The notes beneath the pieces were generated by a model, which ran no database searches, had not been told where the DNA came from, and saw only the letters and a program-made list of their open reading frames with translations. From positions 150,286,761-150,350,760 of the forward strand of contig OZ018331.1 of the NCBI GenBank assembly GCA_963969495.1: 64,000 bases of DNA, written 5' to 3'. Positions 11,094 through 21,545 of the stretch are shown in pieces. Source of the stretch: Ceratothoa steindachneri (lineage: Eukaryota > Arthropoda > Malacostraca > Isopoda > Cymothoidae). Position 1 is the first letter of the stretch, and every line of letters begins with the position of its first letter. The position numbers were made by a program, and so were the translations under genes.

Positions 11094-12354
11094 TTGTTGT
11101 TATTGTTGTTGTAGTAGTAACTTCACCCTTCGTCAGGGAAGTTAGAAGTTCGTCATCCCCTTAATAGTAACTGAGTGTGGGTTTTAAGCTTATATTATTA
11201 CAACCATTGAAGTCTTCTCGTGTGTGTTTGTGTACTTTTTAGGGCAAATTAGTGCCTTATGAGTGTTAACAAGAGAAGGGTAGGATTCATGGCTGGCTAC
11301 GGCTACGGCTACGGGCAGTAGACCTCGCTCTAACAATAATGACATAATTAAGAGGCTTTCAGAGGACCGAAGATCGGTCCTATTTGTGTTCAGGCCTACA
11401 AGCAGACGATTAGGGGTTTGCCCTAGCTCGGTATTTATTTTGCAATTTCCGCTTATCGGATTAACCTTAATTCTATTTATTATTGTTTTGTTTTTCACTT
11501 TATGGTCTGGACCCGATTCCTCTCTTAAGCATGAATGTTCTTGGACTGAGTTCCTCCTTAGCCCATGTAGGACCTGGACCAGATTCCTCTGTCAATCCAA
11601 GATTGATTCTCAATCAGAGGAGTACCCAGTGTAATCCAACGTGGTTCGCATTCATCGGGGCGGACGAAAATTGATTGACCACCGCCCGAATATTGAGCCA
11701 TCACTCGTATCATAGAACAGGGGGACTCGCCGGTACGAACATAACTCACCGGTAACCGGGACTTAGAGCTCCCCTCCCCCCTTGATCACGTCTTAGGGGT
11801 GATCCGAAACCGTGAATGGGGGCCGGGGGTAAAAAGGGTAAGACGAGCTCAGCCACACAGTGCCACTCGTCTGGCCTCATCTGGCACTCATCATGCGGCC
11901 AATCCCCACTGAGTTGCGCTCGGGCCTGCCTGTCTGAGGGTCACGTGCCTCCGTACCTCACGGGACCTCCCATCTCGAGGAACCCCTAGCAAAATCCAAC
12001 CTAATTTCACCAAAGCGCCCCCCTTTCCCTTCCATTAATGGGCGAATAGACGAAGAAGGGCTGAAGGCGGGGCTCAGCCCCAAGAACCCAAGAACACCTT
12101 CAGATCAGCAGCAACGGCGGAGAAGATCCCCATCTGGCCACATAAGTCGCCCAACACAACACAGGCTACTACTGGGCTATATTCAAAAACAAAACAAATA
12201 TCAATATGTAAATAACAAATAACAATGATAAAAAAGGACAAAGGCTTAAAAAATAAGAAAAAGCAAAAAGGCAATAAGGAAGCGCGCTCAGGCGTCGGGG
12301 ATAGGCCCGCATCCCCCAAGCGCAGGAACATGCGACCTACAAATAAAACAACAG
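11094..12354 (-). other. 3' UTR and tail of I-type LINE copy 1
   Basis: Non-coding region after the ORF2 stop, rich in short C runs. It ends with AAC/AAT trinucleotides on the minus strand, typical of simple-repeat tails of I-type elements. The part at about 12180-12430 has a clear homologue at 28800-29020, which supports common descent. Confidence 0.55.
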
Positions 12355-13480
12355 TCAAATAAAGGGGAATAGGCCAACATCCTTCAAAAAGTCGTATATT
12401 CCACAAGTCGGTAAGCACGAACAAGCAGTAGCGACCCCGAGGTAACGTGCGCGAAGATCGCCCAGACTAAGACATTCAACAAGAATGTGCCGAACAGTCT
12501 GGGTGACAACGCAGTCTTCACAGTAGGGCGCTGGCGAGCGGTCCATCAAATGGCGGTGCGTCCCGCGAGTGTCTCCAATTCGGAGACGGCAGAAAGCAAC
12601 CTGAGGGCGTCGCGGCATTGGGGGGTAGGTCCATAGGAACAGTCGCGGCGCAAAGGCACGCAACTTTAGGTTCCCCTCGACCAAGATCCCCAGAGAGCTG
12701 CCCGTTTCCTACATATAATCGGTGTGAAGAAAAGCGAAATGCTGGTATGATCACCCAGTCCTCGCGGACTCTTTGGCGCCCTCATTCCCCGCAATTCCTA
12801 TATGTCCAGGAACCCAGCAGAAGATAATCTTAACAACCGCCCGACTTGCCAAAAGGTGACGTCACGGATATCGCGAACCAGGGGATGCGGTGATTACAAT
12901 GCCCCGAGAACACTTAAGGCGCTTTGTGAGTCGCTATAAATCACAATCCGGTCTCCGAACCGGGCACGTCGCGAAATCTTCCGTATCGAGGGGTGTATTG
13001 CAACCAGCTCGGCCGTAAAAACAGACGCAGCGCCTGGCAGAGCCCCGCAGACTTCAAACAGAGGAAATACGGCGTGGAAACCAACCCCCCCCCCCTCTTG
13101 GGACTTCGAGCCATCCGTATACACTGGCACCGTTCCAGCGTGACACGAAATGTGTTCCAAAAAGACCGAACGCAATATTACCGGCGCTGTACAAGCTTTG
13201 GGAGCAGAGGCGTGGCGACAAATCGTCAAGGGTGGTACCCTCCAGGTTGGCGTCCTGGGCAGAACGAGGAGCGCCATCGGCCCGAGAGCTATACCTAGCT
13301 CTCGAAGGAGTTAACCTGACCCTAAACGAGAGGGGCTTAGGGTACGACTGGCGTCTTGGGCGGCATAGGCACCGTTGAGATAAGCTGCGAATGCAGTGAG
13401 AGCTGTTGGCGACTGAGGGAGGCACCAAGGTCGCGCGTACGGGCGAATAATGCACTGTGCACGACGCAGAGCAAGTTTCA
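12355..13480 (-). pseudogene. I-type LINE 1: RNase H and C-terminal zinc-finger region
   Basis: Frameshifted C-terminal third of ORF2. The RNase H segment (13277-12894) has VYTDGSKS (first Asp), the Glu-containing VFTAELVAI, and VIYSDSQSAL (third acidic residue). It would remove RNA from the RNA-DNA hybrid during second-strand synthesis. The terminal segment (12684-12355) has CRLRIGDTRGTHRHLM, then CEDC and HILVEC, the CCHC-type pattern that ends many I/Jockey ORF2 proteins. The protein ends FLKDVGLFPFI. Frames differ between the two parts, so it is not functional. Confidence 0.85.
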
Positions 13481-14354
13481 TCTCCCCAGTATCGATAAGT
13501 AGAGTCTCAATGGGGGGGAGTGCAGAAGGAACCAGTCGCCAGGCCAAGGCCGGTGGGGTGGATCCAGTTCAACTTCCGCAATACACGCTCGGCTGCAGAT
13601 GCATAAAACTCGCATCCGTAGTCGAGCTTCAACGAACAAAGGATCGATAAAAAAAGTAAGGCAGTAGTCCTATCAGCGCCCTGGGCGCTGAACGTCACGG
13701 AACGGAGAATACCCATGGTGCGGGTACAAGAGACCCTAAGGCTGCGAATATGAGCCTCCTAGGTGGGGCATCGGTAAAATAAAAGACCAAGGAAACGGTG
13801 CGAGTACATCACTTCCAGGCGCACCCCGTTTAGAAACAAGTCTGGGTAATGGTGTAACCGTGGATGGCGGCAGAAGTGCACCACCTTAGTCTTGGCCAAG
13901 GAAAACCGAAGCATGTGCCCTTCGGCATAGCGAGAGAAGCGGTTCGATGCATGTTGGAGTCGACGCTCAAGTTTGCATATGGACCGCACCAAAAGAGATC
14001 GAAAGGTCGTCCACGTAGAGCGTAGCGAGAACATCTTCTGACAGCACCGAGGTGATGCCGATGATGCTCAGGGCAAAGAGTGTGACACTGAGGTCACTTC
14101 CCTGGGTGACACCTTCTACCTGCTCCATTGGGCCGGAGAGGGCTACGCTCACCGGTATAGGGAATCGAGGATCTCGCAAAAATTCAGATACAAAGACTGG
14201 GAGGCGTCCCCTCGCCCCCATCGTGTGGAGTCTCCATGATACCGTATCGCCATGCGGTATTATGGGCCTTCTCCAGATCGAAAAACACCGTGGCGTAGTG
14301 CTGTCTACGAATGAACGCCTCGCGGAAGCCGCACTGTACATTAGACAGATAACA
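13481..14354 (-). pseudogene. I-type LINE 1: RT palm and thumb
   Basis: RT core of ORF2 in pieces. From the 5' side: VQCGFREAFIRRQH, VFFDLEKAHNTAWRYGIM, EQVEGVTQGSDLSV (a degraded Q-G-S-x-L-S motif), and the catalytic TLYVDDLSI near 14030-14000. These are followed by LAKTKVVHFCRH and the thumb with LKLDYGCEFYASA. The YVDD catalytic pair survives although the frame is broken several times. At about 14354 the sequence jumps into an inserted LINE tail. Confidence 0.85.
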
Positions 14355-14830
14355 TAACATAACTTCACGGATGACAAAAGCCACAAGGGCCTATCAGAGG
14401 TCATCCGCATCCATCAAAACCCACCCACAAAAAGCACCATCACCAGGGGAAGACAAAATCAAAGTCCCCCACAATATAATATAACATATGACAAAAGCCA
14501 CAAGGGATCATCACAGGTCATCCGAGTCAAACAGCCTCTTTTTTAAGGCACCTAAACTCCCAAGAAAACTACATCCAGAGGATTGCGTCCAGAAACAAGG
14601 GTATCACCAATCAAGGCTTGTCAAGCACTAAATCATGTAGCTATAGATATATACAAACAATATTAATATATACAAAACTTAGAAACCATCACAACCTTCC
14701 CTCCCCATAAACTCATACAACTTACTCTTAAATATATTTACATTTGGATTACCTACTACCCTCCACGGCAACATGTTCCATCTAAAACTTGCAACATAAA
14801 GTCTCATCCATGGTCAAATTTATTTCTAGT
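14355..14830 (-). mobile_element. 3' end fragment of CR1-like LINE (same family as 49 kb element)
   Basis: A near copy of 48958-49400, the 3' UTR and last codons of LINE H, including GATGACAAAAGCCACAAGGG blocks and the TTATG-repeat tail on the minus strand. The coding part is limited to a few C-terminal codons, so this is a strongly 5'-truncated copy. It interrupts the RT of I-type LINE 1. Confidence 0.88.
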
Positions 14831-14834
14831 TACT

Positions 14835-15262
14835 TGTTTAAACAGCACTTAAAATCTTGGAATGACTACAAATCTTCCAGATAAATCTATGCTGATCCTA
14901 TGGAAGGCTCTAGTACAGCCGATTCTAGACTATTGCAGTCAGCTGTGGTCACCCCACAAAAAGGGAGACACAAAACCTAGAGTCAGTTCAGAGCGCTTTC
15001 ACCAGAAATATAGAGGCACCTAAACTGCTGGGAACGGTTGAAAATCCTAGGTCTATACTCCCAGCAAGGGAGAAGAAACAGGTACTGTGCCATATATGTG
15101 TAGAAGGTTATGGAGAACCTGGTGCCTAACCCCACATACGACCTCAAACCAAGACCCAACAACCGTACAGGCCGCACATGCTCCGGGAGTGCCCTGCCCA
15201 CAACTGCACAGATGGCTTCCGCAGTCAAGAAAAAAAGCTAATCTAACATTTACTAATTTCAA
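14835..15262 (+). pseudogene. Non-LTR RT thumb/C-terminal fragment, plus strand
   Basis: Plus-strand remnant with LILWKALVQPILDYCSQLW, a degraded ESVQ..FTR block, ERLKILGLYS, YVWKVMENLVPNP and a C-terminal basic region. This order is characteristic of RT C-termini of CR1/L2-like elements (Y-W-E-R-L-K-x-L-x-L-Y-S and I-Y-V-W-K-I). Frames shift at least twice. It belongs to a different family from its neighbours and sits in the opposite orientation inside I-type LINE 1. Confidence 0.7.
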
Positions 15263-15470
15263 CTTCCACAGGCAAGAGGTTACGAGAGATTGGGCGGAAA
15301 CTGGCCGGGATAGAATGATATCTCCCCGGTTTGCGAAAAGCGAGCAAAGTAGCGATAAACCAGGAATCTGGGATACCCTCTACCCAGATCCTGTTGAACA
15401 AATCTAAGAGAAAGGCCATGCCTCGCTCATCGAGCTGTCCGAGCATGGTGTCGTAGAATTCCCCCCCTTT
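15243..15470 (-). pseudogene. I-type LINE 1: RT fingers
   Basis: Continues the interrupted minus-strand ORF2 with FYDTMLGQLDERG, FLLDLFNRIWVEG, DSW, FRKPGRYHSIPASFRPIS. This is the N-terminal RT block of I/Jockey elements (K-P-G...S-x-R-P-I-S). The upstream neighbour in the protein lies beyond the insert, at about 16877. The residues after FRPIS diverge, so the right insertion boundary is within a few codons. Confidence 0.8.
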
Positions 15471-16860
15471 TTGTTCTAGCTCTAAGAGTGCTAAGAGTGT
15501 CTAATATACATTGATATTATAAGAATATCTTAAAGAACAGAGCCGTTACCAAACACGTAAGGGTATAAAAGAAACGCCCACTAATTCACAAAATAAACTT
15601 ATATTTTATCTTTATCAATTGAATACATAACCTTTATACATTGGCTACAGCAATACTCTGAACATTAGACTAAACAAGAATTAATTAAATTAGTTTCCCC
15701 ACAAAAATTGGTTAACGTTTTCTCTAGACAAAACAATAATATAAGAATTAGGCTTACGTACTCATGTGGAGTTTAAAGGCCTCAGAAATGTTATTGACTC
15801 ATGACGCGTGCCGGGTGTCCAGTTGTAGATGGGCGAAATTCCACGGTCGTTTTGGCGAGGGTAGCAGCTAGGGGGTCCACACGTTCTTCTGGGGGGGGGG
15901 GAAGGGTTCTTCAAGGACGAGAACCAATACGGTGCTTTATGCAACACCTAGGCAGTCGTGGTCTCTCTGGCGAGAGTGAGTCGAACTTGTTTCTTAAATC
16001 AAGTTAACTTGGAGTGCGGTGTGATCACCGAGTAACGAGCTCGAGGATGAGCTTTTCTCCTTCGTTACTTATTTCCTTATGGACGAGGACTGAACTCGGG
16101 GAGGGTCTTCTTCAAGGGCGAGGATAACGGAGGGGGGTTTCTCTGGCGAGAATAAGTTACTTAAAGTTTGGTGTGGCCACCGAATAACGGGCTCGAGGGG
16201 GAGCCTTTTCCTTCTTCTTTTCTTAATTCCTCAAGGACGAGGAATACCTCTGGTGTTTAAGGTGCACCAGGATATGAGGAGTCTCTCTGGCGAGAGTAAG
16301 TTGAACTTACCAAAGTTAACTTATCGTTTGGTTTGATAACCAGGGACTTAGCTCGAGGATGAGCTTCTTCTTAGCCCCTTAAGGTAGGTAGCCCTGCCTC
16401 TCTTGCAGGGTACTTCTTGGTCTGGCGAGCCAAGTACACTACCTCTCCAGTCTCGGTAGCTCGGTTGTGGATCCGAGGACTTCGTCACCTAGAGACTGAC
16501 GTATACTACCTCGATTTTCCTCAGAGTTCCTCATTTATACCTCGTCACCCCACTGGGGGAGTGGTAAGAGGGAAGGGGGGCTTGAGGACGGCCCCAGGAG
16601 AGTTCTTTTTCCAACGGTCTTTCCCACGAAGTCAAACATCGGCTCCTCATTAGCCTTCGAGATTGGGAGAAACACGTCTCCAATTTCTTATTTGACGTGA
16701 AACTGGATCTCACTCTCCTGGGGAAGATCTTACATTTTGACCTTTAGGGTCTTTCATGGCACCGAGTTGTGCCACGTTGTGGTTACGCTTTTGACTCGCC
16801 GGTGCCTGGGGCGGATGTCCTTGCGGTAACCGCCTTGGGACTGCCTCACGAGTGAACGGG
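15471..16860. mobile_element. Foreign insert in I-type LINE 1 (unclassified)
   Basis: About 1.4 kb separating the RT-fingers block from the endonuclease/RT linker of I-type LINE 1, with C/G homopolymers at both edges. The left third is AT-rich. The rest (15840-16560) is the hairpin array listed separately. No coding domain, terminal inverted repeat or LTR was recognised, so the class is open. Confidence 0.6.
15840..16560. repeat. Degenerate tandem array of structured (hairpin) units
   Basis: Roughly three units of 145-175 bp, anchored at 15962, 16138 and 16282, each holding the same ordered hairpins. Family 1 has loop TGGC (15963-15976, 16139-16152, 16283-16296). Family 2 has loop TGAT or TGGC in a GGTG-type stem (16017-16030, 16170-16181, 16329-16342). 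Family 3 has loop GAGGAT/GAGGGG (16038-16053, 16190-16205, 16350-16365). Family 4 has loop CAAGGACG (15905-15925, 16226-16245). Loops are conserved while stems change in paired positions. Related hairpins continue to about 16480. Confidence 0.75.
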
Positions 16861-17390
16861 GGGGGGGGAGTGACCATTCCCCTACACATGGCGTAGGGGA
16901 TATCGTCCGGACCCGGGGGATGGGGGGGACGCACAAAAAGAGAGCGGAACGCAACTCACCCAGAGTAAACTTGTCGTTGAAAGGTTTTCCGCCTCTGGGG
17001 ATAAAGTCCAGTCGGCGGCCTTCCGCGACATCACGACGCGCAGTGAATGCTGGCGACATAGCATCACGGGTAGAGAATGCGGAGAAAGCTGCCGCGAAGG
17101 ATTCCGCCACGGACGCGGGGTCTGAGATTGCGGTCCCATTCTCCTGGAGAAGGGGAGGGGGAATCCTGCGGGAACATGCCCCGAATCCACACCTCTACTA
17201 GAGGGATCTTCCAGTTAAATGAAGAAGAATATTCCCGCCAAGAAGAGCAGCTGGCGTGCTTAGAAATATACCGGAACCTAGCCCAAACTCGACGAAATTC
17301 ACCGACAGTGAAATCGTACGGGAGGCGCTTATAGCGCATGTAGGCATAACGCTGCTGTTTGAGGGCTGTCTGACACTCTGCTGAACATCA
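16861..17390 (-). pseudogene. I-type LINE 1: endonuclease-RT linker
   Basis: Minus-strand coding remnant between endonuclease and RT. It contains VWARFRYISKHA, SWREYSSSFN, IPLVEVW, AESFAAAFSAFS, FTLGELRSAL and GPDDIPYAMCRGM. This set is the usual connector of I/Jockey ORF2 proteins, ending with the G-P-D-x-I-P-Y motif that starts the RT. At least two frame changes occur. The frame ends at a poly-C run at about 16860, where the insert begins. Confidence 0.8.
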
Positions 17391-18230
17391 CGGGAGTGGT
17401 CGGCGTGCAAAACAGCCAGACGTCCTAGGAATAGTAGTCAGGCTCACGGCGATGGGGTTTCCGGAGAACTGAACAGTTTGATCTACAGACCTAAACTCCT
17501 CGACTGAGACAGAGAAATCAGTCATTTCCTGAAATGCGGACCACCGCGCCCAGCTCTGGGGCGACAGCGGACCAGGAAAATGATATTTGAATGGGACAGT
17601 GATCACTACTATGGAGGTCATCGAACACCTCCCACCCAAAATCAGGCGGCGCATCCGGAGAGCACAAAGATAGATCGAGACAGGAAAATGAAGCGGTTCT
17701 CGGGCAGTGATGCGTAAACTCATCCACATTTAGGATACGTATATCCAGCTCATCGATTAGATGGGCAAGGACTTGACCCTTGAGATTAATCGAGTAGTCT
17801 CCCCAGAGAGGGTGTCTACCCTTCAGACCTCCGAGCAAGAGAAAAGGCCTCTGCAACGGTGCCAAGACGAATCGCAAGTCCCCCGCGTTGAAGTCGGTTG
17901 ACGGTGAAATGTACGCGGAAATAACAAATATACCCCCTATCCAGGTGCAGCTGCACAGCTACTACCGAAAGGAGGTATCTAAACCGAAGAGAAGAAAGGA
18001 GACATCATGCCTGGTGTAAATCGCGCATCCTCCCGCCCGGCCCCCATTGCGTGGTGGTGAGGTCGCAAAACCCTTATACCCCTGGAGGGTGGACAGGGGG
18101 CACGCGCCCAGCATGGTTTCCTGCAAAAAACATAGTTAACGGAGAACGGGGGGAGACGAGCCTCTGCAGCTCCTCCCAGTTGGCCCGGAGTCCGCGGCAA
18201 TTCCATTGAAGGAATATGCCCTCCAGGCCC
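17391..18230 (-). pseudogene. I-type LINE 1: apurinic-type endonuclease
   Basis: N-terminal domain of ORF2, which nicks target DNA to start reverse transcription. Visible motifs: FLQWNCRGLRANWEEL at the start (about 18220), LLLGGLKGRHPLWG (usually G-D-x-N in active enzymes), CLDLSLCSPDAPP, and SSDHCPIQISF containing the catalytic SDH. The change from G-D-x-N to G-G-x-K-G removes a catalytic acidic/Asn pair in this copy. Frames are broken around 17880-18070. Confidence 0.82.
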
Positions 18231-18329
18231 TCTTCGAAGAGAAGACCCTCACGGGCATGGCAGTACGCTTCCCGGAGGCAGAACTCCGGGCGCTGTTGGC
18301 CGGACAATGAGCTGAAGGCACTGTCGCCT

Positions 18330-19900
18330 TTGAGGACTTATCAGGGGAGGTTGGGCTCGCGATGCGAATCTTTTCCTCCCTCCGCCTCGAAACCTTAGGT
18401 GAGCGGAGAGACTTAGGGGGTCCCTCTTTTGGAGGATCCACCATCTCCGAGCCACCCAGCCTACTACTGGGTGTGGGCTAAGGAGCTGAAACTCATTTCG
18501 GGGGCCAGCTTTAGGAACCCCGGAAAATGGCCTCACGACCAACTTCAGAGGTGTTGCCTCTTATGAGTCTAACGACTCTGTGGTGGCACGCAGACGTTTC
18601 GCCTTACGGGAAACCGTCACGCTGGGGGAAGAGAGGGTAGCCCTGGTTTTAGCCGGGGCTGGGTGTGAACCCTTTGTGGCATCAGCTTTACCAGGGAAGC
18701 GCCCAATGTGGATAGAACCCGCAGAAGGGTTCCGAATAGGCACGGAAACGACCGTGCTCGTAAGCCTGGAGTGTCCAGGAGCAGGTGTGTCTTAATATAG
18801 GCATAGGATGTATCAGGCAGCGCAGGGTGCGCCAGGACCAAAATCCTTAGCCTCGCGAAATGAGAGACGATCCTGGATCCTGTGCCTGAACGGCCAGGAT
18901 TTCCTTCTCAAGAAGATACGCATCACATTGCTTCGAAGAAGCGGGGTGCGGGTCTCTGCAATTGACACACTTGGCCACAGACGAGTTGGACTTATCGTGT
19001 GCGGCCTTGGAACAACTTACACAGACTTCGGGTAATCCCGACTATACGCGTCTACACGAGTGATTAACATGGCCAAAGCGGTGCCAGTAGTAGCACCTCC
19101 GCGGCAGTTGCACGAATGCCTTCACGCGGTAGCGGTACCAACCGACACGCACCGACTCAGGGAGCTTGTCACAGTCGAACGTGACGAAGAGTGTAGGGGT
19201 GGGTCTCGAGGCCCTTCCTTGTTTTCTCATCACACGTTCGACCTTGACCGCCCCATAATGGGCCAGCTCCAAGGTGATGTCATCTATGGAGTAGTCCACG
19301 AGTTTCCTGGCAAAAACTATTCCTTTCACGAAGTTCATGGTAGAGTGCGGCGTGCCATCAAGTGTCCGAAGGGCACTAATCGCGGCCGCCTCGGAGGTAT
19401 TCGACGCATTCGCCAAAAGACTCCCGTCCGAGAAACGGGTCATTGTCAGCTCTCTACTAATCACACTAGCAAAAATTCTCCTCTGATGGATCAGGTTGCC
19501 CTTAGCCAACATGTTGCCCTCAGTAGAGCGAATAACAAGGAAGCGTTTGAACCCAGCAGGCTCGAAAACGCCAAGTAGCCTCTGAATGACGGGCCCAGAC
19601 GTAATCGCGGCTCCGCTCTACGCAGTTCTGCTCTCCTTCTTAGGAGGAGCTTGCTTAGGGGCAGACTTAGGTTCTGTGTTTGGCACTGAACCCAGGTTCA
19701 ACCCCATTAAAGATCCTATCATCTGGGGCTGGATCACCTCAGCGACCATGTCCATCTCAAGGGGGGCCTCCATGTGGCCACCTCCTCCAGATATCAGAGT
19801 TCTCATTGAAGGTACCTTTGGTCATCTTGTCTTTGGCCAGCGAACCAACATCTTTTGGGGAAGAGAGTGGGGCATGTACAGTGACCCCCTCTAAGCTCAT
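18330..19900 (-). pseudogene. I-type LINE 1: ORF1 (Gag-like, zinc-knuckle)
   Basis: The start is taken at ATG 19900-19898 (MSLEGVTVHAPLSSPKDVG), followed by a Pro/Lys-rich segment (SAPKQAPPKKES). A central RNA-binding-like domain at 19512-19042 contains TMTRFSDGSLLANASNT, MNFVKGIVFARKLVDYS and YRYRVKAFVQLPRRCYYWHRFGH. This matches the Gag-like ORF1 of I elements, ending in CCHC knuckles. Here only the first knuckle (CYYWHRFGHVNHSC) is readable and its second Cys is replaced by His. Frameshifts are near 19790, 19580 and after 19042. A fragment of a related ORF1 is at 28240-28700. Confidence 0.72.
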
Positions 19901-20290
19901 TATGCGTGCCTACAGGTCTTTGGAAGGCATGGGCCAATGGGCCCTGCCTTCCCTCCTCCCTAAGGGGGTTGGCCCTATTACACCGCTCCCTCAATTATGG
20001 GCCGCTTGCCTGCCTTCTTGGCAGTTCCCTTGGAAAGCAAAGGAAGGGACTGCCACTAGAAGAAGTGGGCAACTCCAGAGAAGTGGGTGAGGGAGACTGT
20101 GACACTCTCCTGGTATAAATAGGGGTTGGGCCCTCTGATATAGCCCCTATGACGGCAGAAGTCTATTACATATTTTCATCTTCTCGGTCGAAAAGTGGTT
20201 GGTAGCTGTGCTGAGAAGGTTATCTGTTGATGTTCTTAATGTTCACCTGGAGGTGATGCTCCACTGTTGCCAGTTTGAAGCCCGCCATCT
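19901..20290 (-). other. Probable 5' UTR of I-type LINE 1
   Basis: Non-coding sequence upstream of the ORF1 start. The far end is not defined; similarity to recognisable element sequence fades near 20290. Confidence 0.35.
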
Positions 20291-21388
20291 AAATATGGGT
20301 TGGATCTAACATTACTCACTCACAGAAAAAATGTGTAGTTGGTTAGGAAATTTGAGGAATTCTGGCAATTACCAGCATATGCCTAAGTTATGGAGGGGTT
20401 TTCAAAATAGCATAGCACAAGGATGTATCATATGCCTTTTCAAAGTAAAAAAAATTACAGTTACCAGGTGATGCTTCCTTGCCATGAAGGCATTACATAC
20501 CATGGATTGTCTGTGCATCAGAGCATCTGCGTTTGTTATATTTTGTTTGGTGGGGGGGGGAGGTCAATTCCATCTTCGTTGCTGGACTTGGACAATAATT
20601 GAAGGTTCAGAATGCTCACTTTGGATTTTCAGTGCTGATCATTTGGGGTTCCACCAGAGAACCTGTTGGTGGCAGGGTTGTACTAGCCTAAAAAGGAGAG
20701 ATTCATAGAATGCTTGGTGCAAGAAGAATTTAGAACTCCACTGCTTGATTTATTTCCTCAATGTCGTCTGTCTAGATGTGTTCAAAGTTAGTGAGTTGCA
20801 TAATTTTTTGACAATTTGTCCTGTCTAGTTTCCAATGAGGCATGTCCATCATCTGAGAGGACAATCAGGAAATGGATGCTTCCTCTCAAGTCTGCCACCA
20901 GAGTTTAGTTCATTACAATTAGCTCTAACTCTGTAGATGTTCCACTGAATTAGTTTCAATATTCTTTTGCTCTTGTTCGTAAAGTGGGTGGTTTAGCTAT
21001 TGCAGAGGTCAGGGTGGTCTTGGCTTGAATAGGGGCTTGTAGCCTCTGGCTATTGCTGTTATAGAATCGCTGGATGATGGCAGAAATAACATCTTCTCAA
21101 GCAGACTTAAATTCTCTTACCAGGAAACAATGCTATCCTGGATAATGTATTTAGGCAAGGTTTACAAATTGAATAGAGTGGGGCAATTTCACTCTAAGGA
21201 GCTCAATCAATATTTTTCAAAATCATTCCTTTGTCTCAACAGAGGTTTCATTAAATTGGTTTGGAGATTTTCTGGCCTGATTACATAAAATTTTATTTTA
21301 AGGATTTTAGTCTGTTTGTCATTTAGGCTCATCTGGCTTAAGTGGTCATAAAAGTTATAAAAACCAAAGCTAAACACAAAAATGAGTT

Positions 21389-21391
<3 letters not shown>
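20291..21391. other. No recognised gene
   Basis: About 1.1 kb of moderately AT-rich DNA. A G run lies near 20552. No domain was identified on either strand. Confidence 0.5.

Positions 21392-21476
<85 letters not shown>
21392..21476. repeat. (TA)n microsatellite
   Basis: About 85 bp of pure TA. Open frames across it are Tyr/Ile repeats without meaning. Confidence 0.98.
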
Positions 21477-21483
<7 letters not shown>

Positions 21484-21545
21484 ACAATAAAAAGAGCAAC
21501 AACATGGAACTGGTAGCTTTCCCATAAAAATATGGAAAGACAAGA

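Larger units (their letters stand above)
11094..20290 (-). mobile_element. I-type LINE copy 1, long, decayed, with nested insertions
   Basis: Minus-strand non-LTR element read from about 20290 down to an (AAC)n-like tail at about 11112-11094. Order: 5' UTR, ORF1 with zinc-knuckle region, ORF2 with apurinic endonuclease, RT, RNase H and a C-terminal zinc finger. RNase H downstream of RT is typical of the I group. It carries many frameshifts and three foreign blocks: 14355-14830, 14835-15262 and about 15471-16860. The 5' and 3' limits are inferred from the loss of recognisable sequence and from the tail. The family recurs as fragments at 28240-29041. Confidence 0.75.

Noticed and set aside
14052..14357. 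Plus-strand 101-codon frame over the I-type RT
   Set aside because: It is antisense to recognisable RT motifs on the minus strand.
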